From contig CASFWW010000002.1 of NCBI GenBank assembly GCA_949298505.1, positions 1-64,000 of the forward strand: DNA of 64,000 bases, read 5' to 3'. The notes below the pieces were generated by a model. It had not been told where the DNA came from. It ran no database searches and saw nothing but the letters and a program-made list of their open reading frames with translations. This document shows, piece by piece, positions 35,539 through 43,766 of this stretch (its first letter is position 1; each line of letters opens with the position of its first letter). The DNA is from Ornithoclostridium sp949298505. Lineage in GTDB: Bacteria > Bacillota > Clostridia > Christensenellales > UBA3700. Made by a program: the position numbers and the translations under genes.

Positions 35539-36489
35539 TCAGAGCGGTCTGAATTCGTCTCCCGCACCGAGCTTTTTTGCCTCTTTATATCCGTCGTCGC
35601 CTTTTCTGAGACTTACGGGAGATACGCTTTTTCCGTCGCATACGGTAAGCGTTATTTTGCCTTTTTCGGTCAGCGGGTGACGGAGCACGCGCGCTTTGCA
35701 GGCGGATAAGGAGCCGTCGACGCAGAATGCAGAATAGGTGAACTTTTCGTCCTCGAACGGGGAGTCTCCGTCTTTCAGGAACTTGTGCAGACGGCTTCTT
35801 TCCACGCGGCAGGTAAAGTGACACCAGTCGTTTTCGGGAAGAGGGCAGGTCTCGTTCTGAGGGCACGGAGCGATAAGCGCAGCGCCTTTATCCGCCATAT
35901 ATTTTCTTATCTCTTTTTGCAGCGAAAACGCTTTAGGGGTGCCGCTTTCTACTATGAGAAGCAGCTTTTTCGTTGAGGAAAGCAGTTTGTCGAGAAGTTT
36001 TTCGCGTGTATCCTTGCTCATTTCGTTGAGCGCGTAAGAAGCGGTGACGAGGTCGTATTTTCCGTCGGGAGTAAAGTCGGCAGCGTCGCTTTTTATTATC
36101 TTCGCGTTCAATCCGCCCGCTTCGCAGAAAGAACGGGCAACGGATATCATCGCTTTTTCGCGTTCTACGAGAACGGCGTTACCTACTCCCGTGACTTCGT
36201 GCGCCGCGAAAAAAGCCGCTCCTGTTCCGGCACCTACGTCGAGCATGGACGAAAAGCTTTCGTCTCCCGCACTCGATTTAAGCGCAGAGTATACGGCGGC
36301 GTAAGTCGCGGGCATGCGCACCGCGGCGTATACGACTGCCTGTTCGTCGGTCGTAACAAGGCGCGCGCCGTCGCTTTTGTTATTCAGATAGGCGTCGGAA
36401 AGAGCGGACGAAAGCTTTTTCAGCTGCGAGGGTTTATACCTTTCTGCGAGTTTTTCCGTCTGAGCTCTTACGTAATCGGGAAGTATCAT
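35539..36489 (-). CDS. Rsm22-like small-subunit rRNA methyltransferase family protein
   Basis: This is a 316-aa protein. A Rossmann methyltransferase motif I, MLDVGAGTGAAFFAA, is followed by NAVLVEREKAM and DLVTASYALNEM, the SAM-binding core. The C-terminal half carries IAPCPQNETCPLPENDWCHF, matching the cysteine pattern (CPxxxxCPL...WC) and the later DEKFTYSAF of the Rsm22/METTL17 family (PF09243), members of which act in mitochondrial ribosome assembly; METTL17 binds an iron-sulfur cluster. It is likely to be cytosolic and ribosome-associated. The start is fixed by GAGGTG at 36494-36499 and a TTGAAA-17-TATAAT promoter. It is a single gene. The exact target is unknown in bacteria. Confidence 0.88.
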   Translation of the reverse strand: MILPDYVRAQTEKLAERYKPSQLKKLSSALSDAYLNNKSDGARLVTTDEQAVVYAAVRMPATYAAVYSALKSSAGDESFSSMLDVGAGTGAAFFAAHEVTGVGNAVLVEREKAMISVARSFCEAGGLNAKIIKSDAADFTPDGKYDLVTASYALNEMSKDTREKLLDKLLSSTKKLLLIVESGTPKAFSLQKEIRKYMADKGAALIAPCPQNETCPLPENDWCHFTCRVERSRLHKFLKDGDSPFEDEKFTYSAFCVDGSLSACKARVLRHPLTEKGKITLTVCDGKSVSPVSLRKGDDGYKEAKKLGAGDEFRPL

Positions 36490-36505
36490 TTTTCACCTCG
36501 TTTTT

Positions 36506-36534
36506 ATTATAAGGCTTTAAATTCAAAATTTCAA
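36506..36534 (-). promoter_or_regulatory. Promoter of the Rsm22-like gene
   Basis: On the minus strand TTGAAA (36534-36529), a 17-base spacer and TATAAT (36511-36506), 17 bases upstream of the start codon. Confidence 0.8.
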
Positions 36535-36553
36535 CGCGAAATACGTTCTGAAT

Positions 36554-36586
36554 GAAAAACGCTTCCTCGGATAAAAAGGAAGCGTT
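36554..36586 (-). terminator. Terminator of the ABC-F gene
   Basis: Arms AACGCTTCC and GGAAGCGTT (9 bp, perfect) at 36558-36566 and 36578-36586; on the minus strand they are followed by a T-run. Confidence 0.85.
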
Positions 36587-36643
36587 GTCGGATCGTTTAT
36601 TTCCGCAGTCGAAGAGTGTTTTGCGGGGAAGATAAAAGTCGTA

Positions 36644-38206
36644 TCAATGCCCCAGTTTAACCGTTTCGACGTCGAATATCTTGTCGCAGAGTTTTTCAGC
36701 GTAAAGCGGCTCGTGGCTGACCAGTATCACCGCGCCTTCATATTGTGCAAGCGCTTCAAACAGCGCCTCTTTCGCGTTTACGTCCAGGTGGTTTGTCGGT
36801 TCGTCGAGGACGAGAAGGTTGCTTTCTTTCTGCATAAGCGCACACAGCTTTATCTTGACCTGTTCGCCGCCGCTGAGGTTTCCGATAGCCTTTGTCGCAA
36901 GGTCGCCTTTTATACCGACTCCCGCCAGTTTTGTGCGTATTTCTTTTGCCGACATTCTGGGGAAGGTCTCGTTCATAAACGACACCGCGTTGTAGCCGTA
37001 AGTCCTGAAAATGAGATCCTGCTCGATATAGTTGACCTTGGCGTTGGGGTTGTACGAAAAGCCGCCGGACACGGGTTTCAGCTTGCCCATGATCGTCTTG
37101 AGCAGGGTGGTCTTGCCTATGCCGTTGGTTCCGCGGATCCACAGTTTTGTATCGCCGCCGATCGTAAACGACACGGGCGGTAATATCGCCTTGCCGTCGT
37201 AGCCCACTTCAAGGTCTTTGACTTCGAGAAGTTTTTTGGTCACTACGAGAGAGTAGGGAAAGCTGAAAGAAGGTTTTTCCACGTTGACAGGCTTTTGCAT
37301 GACTTCGATGCGGTCGAGCATCTTTTTGCGGCTGTTCGCCATGCCTGCGGTCGCCGCGCGCGCCTTGTTGCGAGCGATGTAGTCTTCCATACGCTTTATC
37401 TCGCGTTGCTGGCGCTCGTAGTTGTCGGCGTACTGTTTTGCGTTCTGTTCGTGCTGGGCGAGGTATTCGTCGTAGTTGCCCCAGTATTTCTTTATCTGCC
37501 CGTTTTCTATGTTTACGATTATCTTGCAGACGTCGTTGAGGAATACCGTGTCGTGAGAGATGAGGATGAAGGTACCCTTGTAGCCGTCCAGGAATTTTCT
37601 CAGCCATTCTATATGCTCGAGGTCGAGGAAGTTGGTCGGCTCGTCGAGAAGCATGACGTCCAGGTTTTCGAGCAGAAGTTTTGCCAGCATGAGTTTGGCA
37701 CGCTGACCGCCGCTCAGCCTGGATATCACGGTGTCGTAGCCGAACGCGCTGATGCCGAGGCCGCCTGCGACTTTTTTGATCTGAGAATCGAGGTCGTAGA
37801 AATTCGCGTCTTCAAGCTGCTCCTGCATACGGCTGCTTTTGGTTATCATCGCGTCAAGTTTGTCGGGATCGCTTTCGTCGCCCATCGCGGCATAAAGGTT
37901 TTCAAGCGCTTCGTTGAGAGCGTAAAGGTGGTTGAAAGAGCCTTTCAGATACTCCATCACGGTTTGAGAGCGGTCGATATCCGCATGCTGATCAAGGTAG
38001 CCGAAGCGTATGCCTGAAAGCCACTTTATTTCGCCCGCGTCCTGAGACAACCTTCCCGAGATTATATTCATAAATGTGGATTTGCCCGCGCCGTTAAGTC
38101 CGACCACGCCGATATGCTCGCCGTTGTTGACGGTGAGGTCGGCATTGTCGAAAAGCACTTTATTGTCAAAGACGTGGGTCAGACCCTTTATGGTAAGAAT
38201 ACTCAT
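36644..38206 (-). CDS. ABC-F family ATPase (YbiT/YkpA-like)
   Basis: This is a 520-aa cytosolic protein with two ABC domains and no membrane segment. Domain 1 has Walker A GLNGAGKS, signature LSGGQ and Walker B LDEPTNFLDLEH. Domain 2 has GTNGIGKT, LSGGEQ and LDEPTNHLD. Between them lies the charged linker helix region (ERQQREIKRMEDYIARNK) of ABC-F proteins, which bind the ribosome E site and affect translation or antibiotic sensitivity. The linker is not unusually long, so a housekeeping translation factor (EttA/YbiT/YkpA-like) is more likely than a resistance protein. The start MSILTIKG at 38206 is chosen over a longer frame because a TTGACT-17-TAAAAT promoter ends 10 bases before it; the mRNA leader would be only about four bases. 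It is divergent from the MocA-type gene. Confidence 0.93.
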   Translation of the reverse strand: MSILTIKGLTHVFDNKVLFDNADLTVNNGEHIGVVGLNGAGKSTFMNIISGRLSQDAGEIKWLSGIRFGYLDQHADIDRSQTVMEYLKGSFNHLYALNEALENLYAAMGDESDPDKLDAMITKSSRMQEQLEDANFYDLDSQIKKVAGGLGISAFGYDTVISRLSGGQRAKLMLAKLLLENLDVMLLDEPTNFLDLEHIEWLRKFLDGYKGTFILISHDTVFLNDVCKIIVNIENGQIKKYWGNYDEYLAQHEQNAKQYADNYERQQREIKRMEDYIARNKARAATAGMANSRKKMLDRIEVMQKPVNVEKPSFSFPYSLVVTKKLLEVKDLEVGYDGKAILPPVSFTIGGDTKLWIRGTNGIGKTTLLKTIMGKLKPVSGGFSYNPNAKVNYIEQDLIFRTYGYNAVSFMNETFPRMSAKEIRTKLAGVGIKGDLATKAIGNLSGGEQVKIKLCALMQKESNLLVLDEPTNHLDVNAKEALFEALAQYEGAVILVSHEPLYAEKLCDKIFDVETVKLGH

Positions 38207-38216
38207 AGCACCGACT

Positions 38217-38245
38217 ATTTTACAATAAGAGGCGAAAACAGTCAA
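38217..38245 (-). promoter_or_regulatory. Promoter of the ABC-F gene
   Basis: Minus strand TTGACT (38245-38240), 17-base spacer, TAAAAT (38222-38217). The predicted transcript starts about four bases before the ATG, so the gene is nearly leaderless. Confidence 0.8.
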
Positions 38246-38262
38246 CTTTTTCGCGCGCACTA

Positions 38263-38291
38263 TTGAAAGAGCGGCAGTGTAATGATAAAAT
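38263..38291 (+). promoter_or_regulatory. Promoter of the Gfo/Idh/MocA gene
   Basis: TTGAAA at 38263-38268, 17-base spacer and TAAAAT at 38286-38291 with an extended -10 TG. It is back to back with the ABC-F promoter. Confidence 0.75.
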
Positions 38292-38310
38292 GTTAGAAAA
38301 GGAGAAAAAT

Positions 38311-39297
38311 ATGAAAGAATTCAGATGGGGCGTTATAGGCGCAGGAATGATAGCGAAAACGGTTTGCAGAGAAATCGTGAAGAGCGGGAGACATAAGATC
38401 GCCGCGGTATATTCGCGTACGTATGCCAACGCGCGTAAGCTGGCGAAAAAATACGGCGCGAAATGTTACGGAACGCTTGACGAAATGCTTGAAGACAAGG
38501 ACGTCGACGGCGTGTATATCGCTACGCCTCACTCTGCGCATTACGCGAATATGCTCGCTTGTCTTGATCATGGCAAACCGTCGCTTACCGAAAAGGCGTT
38601 CACCGTGAACGCCGCTCAGGCAGAAAAGGTGATCACGCTGGCAAAAGAGAGGAAAATCCTTGTCTGCGAAGCTATGTGGACGAGGTTTCAGCCCGTAGTG
38701 CTGGCGGTTGCCGACGAGATAGCAAGCGGGGCAATAGGCGATATAAAGCGCTTTAAAGGCGGCTTTTCCACTCCGGCAACGTGGGTCAGACCGTTTTTGT
38801 CGGACAGGCTGTTCAAGCCCGAATATGCCGGCGGCGCGCTCCTCGACGTGGGCGTATATCCGCTTTCTTTTGCCGAGATGCTCCTGGGAAGACCGTGGGA
38901 TATAGAGATACGCGCGGAACTAGCGGACGGCATAGATTATTCGGACGAGATAAGGCTGACTTATCCCAAAGACGCGGTGTGCGAGCTCAGTTGTACGCTG
39001 AAAGGGCTGAGGAGCTTTACCGGGGTGATAGAAGGAGAGACGGGAAAGATCGTGATGCCCAATTACACACGCCCGAAAAAGGCGGTCGTTTACGGTGCGG
39101 ACGGCAAGGTTAAAAAGGTGATAAGGGGCAAGAGGGGATACGTCTACGAGTTCGACGCTTTTGCCGACAGCGTCAGGAGAGGAGAGACTGAGTGCAGGTT
39201 CATGCCTTATATAGACACGGTTGAAGTGATGAAAATTATGGACGATTGCAGAAAATTATCAGGGCTTGCATATCCTGAAAACATCGAAAACACGTAA
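38311..39297 (+). CDS. Gfo/Idh/MocA-family NAD(P)-dependent oxidoreductase
   Basis: This is a 328-aa protein with the N-terminal NAD(P)-binding fold WGVIGAGMIAKTVCREI and the family motif DGVYIATPHSAHYANMLACL, followed by the active-site lysine in HGKPSLTEKAFTVN (EKP-type motif, here EKA). The C-terminal alpha/beta domain contains GGALLDVGVYPLSFAEMLLG, typical of dihydrodiol dehydrogenase-like or sugar/inositol dehydrogenases. The substrate is probably a sugar or cyclitol; it cannot be told from sequence. The start follows GGAG at 38301-38304 with a six-base gap; an in-frame codon upstream lies within the promoter. It precedes the glycogen cluster but has no shared transcript, since glgB has its own promoter. 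Confidence 0.9.
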   Translation: MKEFRWGVIGAGMIAKTVCREIVKSGRHKIAAVYSRTYANARKLAKKYGAKCYGTLDEMLEDKDVDGVYIATPHSAHYANMLACLDHGKPSLTEKAFTVNAAQAEKVITLAKERKILVCEAMWTRFQPVVLAVADEIASGAIGDIKRFKGGFSTPATWVRPFLSDRLFKPEYAGGALLDVGVYPLSFAEMLLGRPWDIEIRAELADGIDYSDEIRLTYPKDAVCELSCTLKGLRSFTGVIEGETGKIVMPNYTRPKKAVVYGADGKVKKVIRGKRGYVYEFDAFADSVRRGETECRFMPYIDTVEVMKIMDDCRKLSGLAYPENIENT

Positions 39298-39387
39298 AAG
39301 TCGGTTTGTGACAAGCATAACATATGTCAATTACGGTAAAAAATGCGATGTTTTGCGTAAAACAGGGCAAAAAAATAATATTGTATA

Positions 39388-39417
39388 TTGAAAACGCAAA
39401 AGATATTATGCTATAAT
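39388..39417 (+). promoter_or_regulatory. Promoter of the glycogen cluster
   Basis: TTGAAA at 39388-39393, an 18-base spacer and TATAAT at 39412-39417 with an extended -10 TG, 31 bases before the glgB start. Confidence 0.75.
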
Positions 39418-39448
39418 AATTACAAGTAAATTAGAAGAGGAAGTCTTT

Positions 39449-41371
39449 ATGGTCGAAAATTCCAAGAAGAAAGAACTCAGCCTGCCCGTATACCTTTTTC
39501 ACGAAGGTACGAATTACGAGGCATACAAACTTTTCAGTCCGTCCTGCGAGAAGATCGGCAAATCTAACGTGTGGACTTTCAGAGTCTGGGCGCCGCATGC
39601 GGAAAGCGTCAGCGTGGTCGGTGATTTCAACAAGTGGGACAGAGACGTCAATCCGATGACACGGGACGGCGAGATCTGGGAATGTAAGATAGAAGGTCTT
39701 GAGAATTTCGCGACTTATAAGTTCAGCATACAGACCAAAAAGGGCGATATCCTTATGAAGTGCGACCCGTTCGCCACCCATGCGGAGACAGCTCCAGCCA
39801 ACGCTTCCAAGCTGTTCAGGTCGACTTACGTCTGGGGAGACTCAAAGTGGCAGGATTCGAAGAAGAAGTACGATCCATATCATTCTCCGATGAACATTTA
39901 CGAGGTCCATCTCGGCAGCTGGCGCAGGTATGAGGACGGCAACATCTACAATTACCGCAAGATAGCTGACGAACTCAGCGTATACGTAAAAGAAATGGGC
40001 TATACCCACGTTGAGATCCTGCCGGTCACGGAATATCCTTTCGACGGCAGCTGGGGATATCAGGTCACCGGTATGTACGCGCCGACGTCGCGTTACGGCA
40101 CGCCCGACGATTTCAGATATTTCGTGGACAAGATGCACAAGAGCGGGATCGGCGTCATCCTTGACTGGGTGGTCGCGCATTTCCCCAAGGACGCGCACGG
40201 TCTTTACGAGTTTGACGGAGAGCCGCTTTACGAATATTCGGACGAACTCAAAAAGGAGCACAAGGAGTGGGGCACGAGAGTGTTCGACTACGGCAGGGCA
40301 GAAGTCAGGAGTTTCCTTATTTCGTCCGCAAGTTACTGGGTCAACGAGTTCCACGTCGACGGCATCAGGATGGACGCCGTCGCCAGCATGCTTTATCTCG
40401 ACTACGGCAGGAGAGACGGCGCGTGGAGAGCCAACGCTTTCGGCGGCAATTACAACTTAGAGGCGATAGATTTCATAAAGCAGCTCAACACAGAGCTTCT
40501 TTCCAAGCATCCCGGACTTCTTATGATAGCGGAAGAGTCCACCGCGTTCCCGATGGTGACCAAGCCTGCGTACGACGGCGGTCTCGGCTTTAATTTCAAG
40601 TGGAATATGGGCTGGATGAACGACATACTCTGTTACGTGTCAGCCAATCCTTTCTTCCGCAAGGATATGCACGACAAGATCACTTTCTCGATCACGTACG
40701 CGTTTTCGGAGAACTACATACTCCCGATATCTCACGACGAAGTGGTACACGGCAAGAGATCACTTCTCAACAGGATGCCGGGCGAATATCAGGAGAAGTT
40801 CGACGGCGACAAGGCGTTCCTCGGCTATATGATGGCGCATCCCGGCAAGAAGCTTCTGTTCATGGGCGGCGAGTTCGGGCAGTTCATAGAGTGGGACTAC
40901 AAAAAGCAGCTCGACTGGTTCCTTCTGGACTACGACAGCCACCGCAACCTGCACAATTTCGTCAAGGATCTGAACGCGTATTATCTCGCGCACAAGGAAA
41001 TGTACGAAGAAGATTGCAGCTACGACGGCTTCAAGTGGATATGCGTGGACGACAACACTCAGAACATCGTGGCGTTCAAGCGCGAAGCGAAGAACGGCGA
41101 TTACACCGTTGCGGTGATCAATTTCAGCCCGGTGAGGAGGCAGAACTACTGCCTCGGCGTGCCTGAGTATAAATATTACGACGTCAGGCTTGACAGCAAT
41201 TCTCCCAGGTACGGAGGCAATTCCGGCGTGACGAAGTATGAGCCTTTCGATGGAGAGATGCACGGTTTCGGGCAGTATATCAGCGTCGACGTCGCTCCCA
41301 ACAGCGTCGTTTACCTCAAACCGGGCAAGTCTAAAAAGAGGAAGAAAAAGGTCGAAAAGGCCGCAAAATGA
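39449..41371 (+). CDS. glgB: 1,4-alpha-glucan branching enzyme
   Basis: This enzyme moves short alpha-1,4 chains to alpha-1,6 positions, creating glycogen branches. The 640-aa protein has an N-terminal CBM48 domain (about 20-125, VWTFRVWAPHAESVSVVGDFN), a GH13 subfamily 9 barrel and a C-terminal beta domain. Catalytic residues are the nucleophile Asp309 in GIRMDAVASM and the acid Glu362 in MIAEESTA, with the transition-state Asp in ISHDEVVHGK. Specific GlgB signs are EVHLGSWRR and GSWGYQVTGMYAPTSRYGTPDDF. The tail is Lys-rich (KSKKRKKKVEKAAK). It heads a co-directional set with glgC, glgD and glgA, with gaps of 52, 11 and 22 bases. Confidence 0.97.
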   Translation: MVENSKKKELSLPVYLFHEGTNYEAYKLFSPSCEKIGKSNVWTFRVWAPHAESVSVVGDFNKWDRDVNPMTRDGEIWECKIEGLENFATYKFSIQTKKGDILMKCDPFATHAETAPANASKLFRSTYVWGDSKWQDSKKKYDPYHSPMNIYEVHLGSWRRYEDGNIYNYRKIADELSVYVKEMGYTHVEILPVTEYPFDGSWGYQVTGMYAPTSRYGTPDDFRYFVDKMHKSGIGVILDWVVAHFPKDAHGLYEFDGEPLYEYSDELKKEHKEWGTRVFDYGRAEVRSFLISSASYWVNEFHVDGIRMDAVASMLYLDYGRRDGAWRANAFGGNYNLEAIDFIKQLNTELLSKHPGLLMIAEESTAFPMVTKPAYDGGLGFNFKWNMGWMNDILCYVSANPFFRKDMHDKITFSITYAFSENYILPISHDEVVHGKRSLLNRMPGEYQEKFDGDKAFLGYMMAHPGKKLLFMGGEFGQFIEWDYKKQLDWFLLDYDSHRNLHNFVKDLNAYYLAHKEMYEEDCSYDGFKWICVDDNTQNIVAFKREAKNGDYTVAVINFSPVRRQNYCLGVPEYKYYDVRLDSNSPRYGGNSGVTKYEPFDGEMHGFGQYISVDVAPNSVVYLKPGKSKKRKKKVEKAAK

Positions 41372-41423
41372 AAAATAATACAATTGTGGCGTGAGCCACG
41401 ACATATTTGATGAGGAGGAGATT

Positions 41424-42617
41424 ATGTATTCCAACAACAAAGAGTGTGTAGCTATGCTTCTCGCAGGAGGTCAGGGCACCAGACTTTACAGCCTGACCGC
41501 GAACCTTGCAAAGCCGGCGGTATCTTTCGGAGGAAAGTATAAGATCATAGACTTTCCGCTGTCAAACTGCATCAACTCGAATATCGACACGATAGGCGTG
41601 CTTACTCAGTACAGACCTTTCGCGCTCAACCAGTATATCGGCAACGGTCAGCCCTGGGACCTGGACAGGCTCAACGGCGGCGTATACGTTCTGCCCCCGT
41701 ACATGAAGAGTGCAAAGTCTGACTGGTACAAGGGCACCGCAAACGCGATTTATCAGAACATCGAGTTCATCGACAAGTTCTCTCCCGAGTACGTTCTCGT
41801 GCTTTCGGGTGACCACATATACAAGATGGACTATTCGCAGATGCTCGATTACCACAAGAAAAAGGGCGCGGCTTGCACGATCGCGGTCATCAACGTCAGC
41901 CTTGAAGAAGCTTCGCGTTTCGGCATCATGAACACCAATCCCGACGGCTCGGTCTACGAGTTCGAGGAGAAGCCCAAACAGCCCAAGAGCACCAACGCTT
42001 CGATGGGCATATACATCTTTACCTGGAAGGAACTCAAGAAATATCTTATCGAAGACGAGGCGGACGAAAACAGCAGCAACGACTTCGGCAAGAACATAAT
42101 CCCCAACATGCTCAAAGACGGACAGAAACTGTTCGCTTACAGGTTCGACGGCTACTGGAAAGACGTCGGCACGATATCCAGTCTCTGGGAGGCGAACATG
42201 GACCTTCTCGACAAGAAGAGCGGTCTGCGCCTTGAGGACAGCAGCTGGAAGATATACGCGAGAAACGCGGCGGAGCCTCCTCATTATATGGGCGATCATG
42301 CTGTCGTCGTCAATTCTCTCGTCACCGAGGGTTGCGAGATCGACGGCACGATCAGAAACAGCGTCATTTCTTCCTGCGTAAAGGTTGAAGATGGCGCGAT
42401 AATCGAAGACAGCACGATCATGCCGGGCGCGGTCATCAAGTCAGGCGCGGTAGTCAGATACGCCATCGTCGGCGACGGCGCCGTGATCGGAGAGAACGCA
42501 AAGGTCGGAGATACTCAGACGGGTATGGTTAAGGGCGAATGGCAGATCACCGTCGTCGGGCCGGGAGCTCAGGTGAAAGCGGGTCAGATAGTTCCCGTAA
42601 AAGCAATGGTCGATTAA
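41424..42617 (+). CDS. glgC: Glucose-1-phosphate adenylyltransferase, catalytic subunit
   Basis: It makes ADP-glucose from ATP and glucose 1-phosphate, the committed step of bacterial glycogen synthesis. The 397-aa protein has the nucleotide-binding signature MLLAGGQGTRLYSLTANLAKPAVSFGG (split here as LLAGGQGTRL and KPAVSFGGKY), the substrate loops SGDHIYKMDY and FEEKPKQPK, and a C-terminal left-handed beta-helix with hexapeptide turns (VEDGAIIEDSTIMPGAVIKS). The start follows a strong GAGGAGG at 41411-41417. With GlgD next to it, it probably forms a heterotetramer, as known in Bacillota. It ends 11 bases before glgD. Confidence 0.97.
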   Translation: MYSNNKECVAMLLAGGQGTRLYSLTANLAKPAVSFGGKYKIIDFPLSNCINSNIDTIGVLTQYRPFALNQYIGNGQPWDLDRLNGGVYVLPPYMKSAKSDWYKGTANAIYQNIEFIDKFSPEYVLVLSGDHIYKMDYSQMLDYHKKKGAACTIAVINVSLEEASRFGIMNTNPDGSVYEFEEKPKQPKSTNASMGIYIFTWKELKKYLIEDEADENSSNDFGKNIIPNMLKDGQKLFAYRFDGYWKDVGTISSLWEANMDLLDKKSGLRLEDSSWKIYARNAAEPPHYMGDHAVVVNSLVTEGCEIDGTIRNSVISSCVKVEDGAIIEDSTIMPGAVIKSGAVVRYAIVGDGAVIGENAKVGDTQTGMVKGEWQITVVGPGAQVKAGQIVPVKAMVD

Positions 42618-42628
42618 GGGAGGAAAGT

Positions 42629-43744
42629 ATGAACAATCTGATAATGAGTATAGTTTTCGCAAGCGACAACGAGACCAAACTCAACGAACTGACAATTCAC
42701 AGAACGACGGCGTCGCTTCCGTTCTGCGGCAGATACCGCTTTATAGATTTTACGCTGTCCAACCTGGTAAACAGCAATATCACGACGATCGGCATCGTCA
42801 CCAGGAGCAATTACTCCTCGCTGACCGACCACCTCAGAATGGGCAGAGACTGGGACCTCAACCGCAAGAACAGCGGCATTGCGATCTTCTCGCCTTATTC
42901 TTCCAATACGTCGCGCAGTATGTTCAAAGGCAAGATCGAGGCGATGTACGGCATCCTCGATTATATGGAGAGGGCGAGCGAGGAATACGTCATCGTCACC
43001 AACAGCAATATCGCTTCAAACATAGACTTTGAGGACGTTTACAATCACCACGTCTCAAACGGCGCGGACATCACGATGCTGACTTACACGTCGCATCCCA
43101 CGTCCTCCAAGAGAGTGCTCGTCGACAAGGACTTCACCGGAAGAGTCACGGGGGTAAGGCTGACTGCCAATGCGTCCGACGAGAGCTGTGAGGTGGGTCT
43201 CAACATCTATCTGATAAAGAAAAGCCTGCTGATGAGCCTGATCACCGATTCTTACGAGAGAGGAAACCTCGATTTCGAAAAGAATATCATCCAGCAGAAA
43301 GTGGATTCTCTGTCCATCTACTGCTACCATGTGGAGGGCTATGCGGCGATAATAGACGACGTGAAATCATATTATACCGAGAGCATGAAGATCCTCGATC
43401 CCGCGATCAGGAACGACCTGTTCTATCGCTACGGCAAGATATTCACCAAGGTCAAAGACTCCGTACCCACGCTGTACAGAGAGGGCGCAGAGGTCAAGAA
43501 TTCACTGATTGCAGACGGTTGCGACATAGCCGGTAAAGTTGAAAACAGCATACTTTTCCGTGGCGTCGTGGTCGAAGAAGGCGCGGTGATCTCCAATTCG
43601 ATAGTTATGGAAAACGGTCATATCATGAAGTATTCCGAACTTAAATATACGATAACGGACAAAGACGTGACCGTTACCGAGGACAAGACGATCAGCGGTT
43701 CTCAGAATTACCCGGTCGTCATCGTCAAGAATAAAGTAGTCTAA
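42629..43744 (+). CDS. glgD: ADP-glucose pyrophosphorylase regulatory subunit
   Basis: This is a 371-aa GlgC homologue. The N-terminus, MSIVFASDNETKLNELTIHR, keeps the fold but lacks the catalytic GGQGTRL loop, so it is expected to be non-catalytic or weakly active and to tune GlgC, as in Bacillus and Clostridium GlgCD. Family features are PFCGRYRFIDFTLSNLVNSN and the C-terminal beta-helix (LIADGCDIAGKVENSILFRG). The start is set by GGGAGGAAAG ending just before ATG 42629. It lies between glgC and glgA in a likely operon. A longer frame reaching into glgC exists, but the family N-terminus fits the chosen start. Confidence 0.95.
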   Translation: MNNLIMSIVFASDNETKLNELTIHRTTASLPFCGRYRFIDFTLSNLVNSNITTIGIVTRSNYSSLTDHLRMGRDWDLNRKNSGIAIFSPYSSNTSRSMFKGKIEAMYGILDYMERASEEYVIVTNSNIASNIDFEDVYNHHVSNGADITMLTYTSHPTSSKRVLVDKDFTGRVTGVRLTANASDESCEVGLNIYLIKKSLLMSLITDSYERGNLDFEKNIIQQKVDSLSIYCYHVEGYAAIIDDVKSYYTESMKILDPAIRNDLFYRYGKIFTKVKDSVPTLYREGAEVKNSLIADGCDIAGKVENSILFRGVVVEEGAVISNSIVMENGHIMKYSELKYTITDKDVTVTEDKTISGSQNYPVVIVKNKVV

Positions 43745-43766
43745 CAAAAAAACAGGAGAAAGAAGA

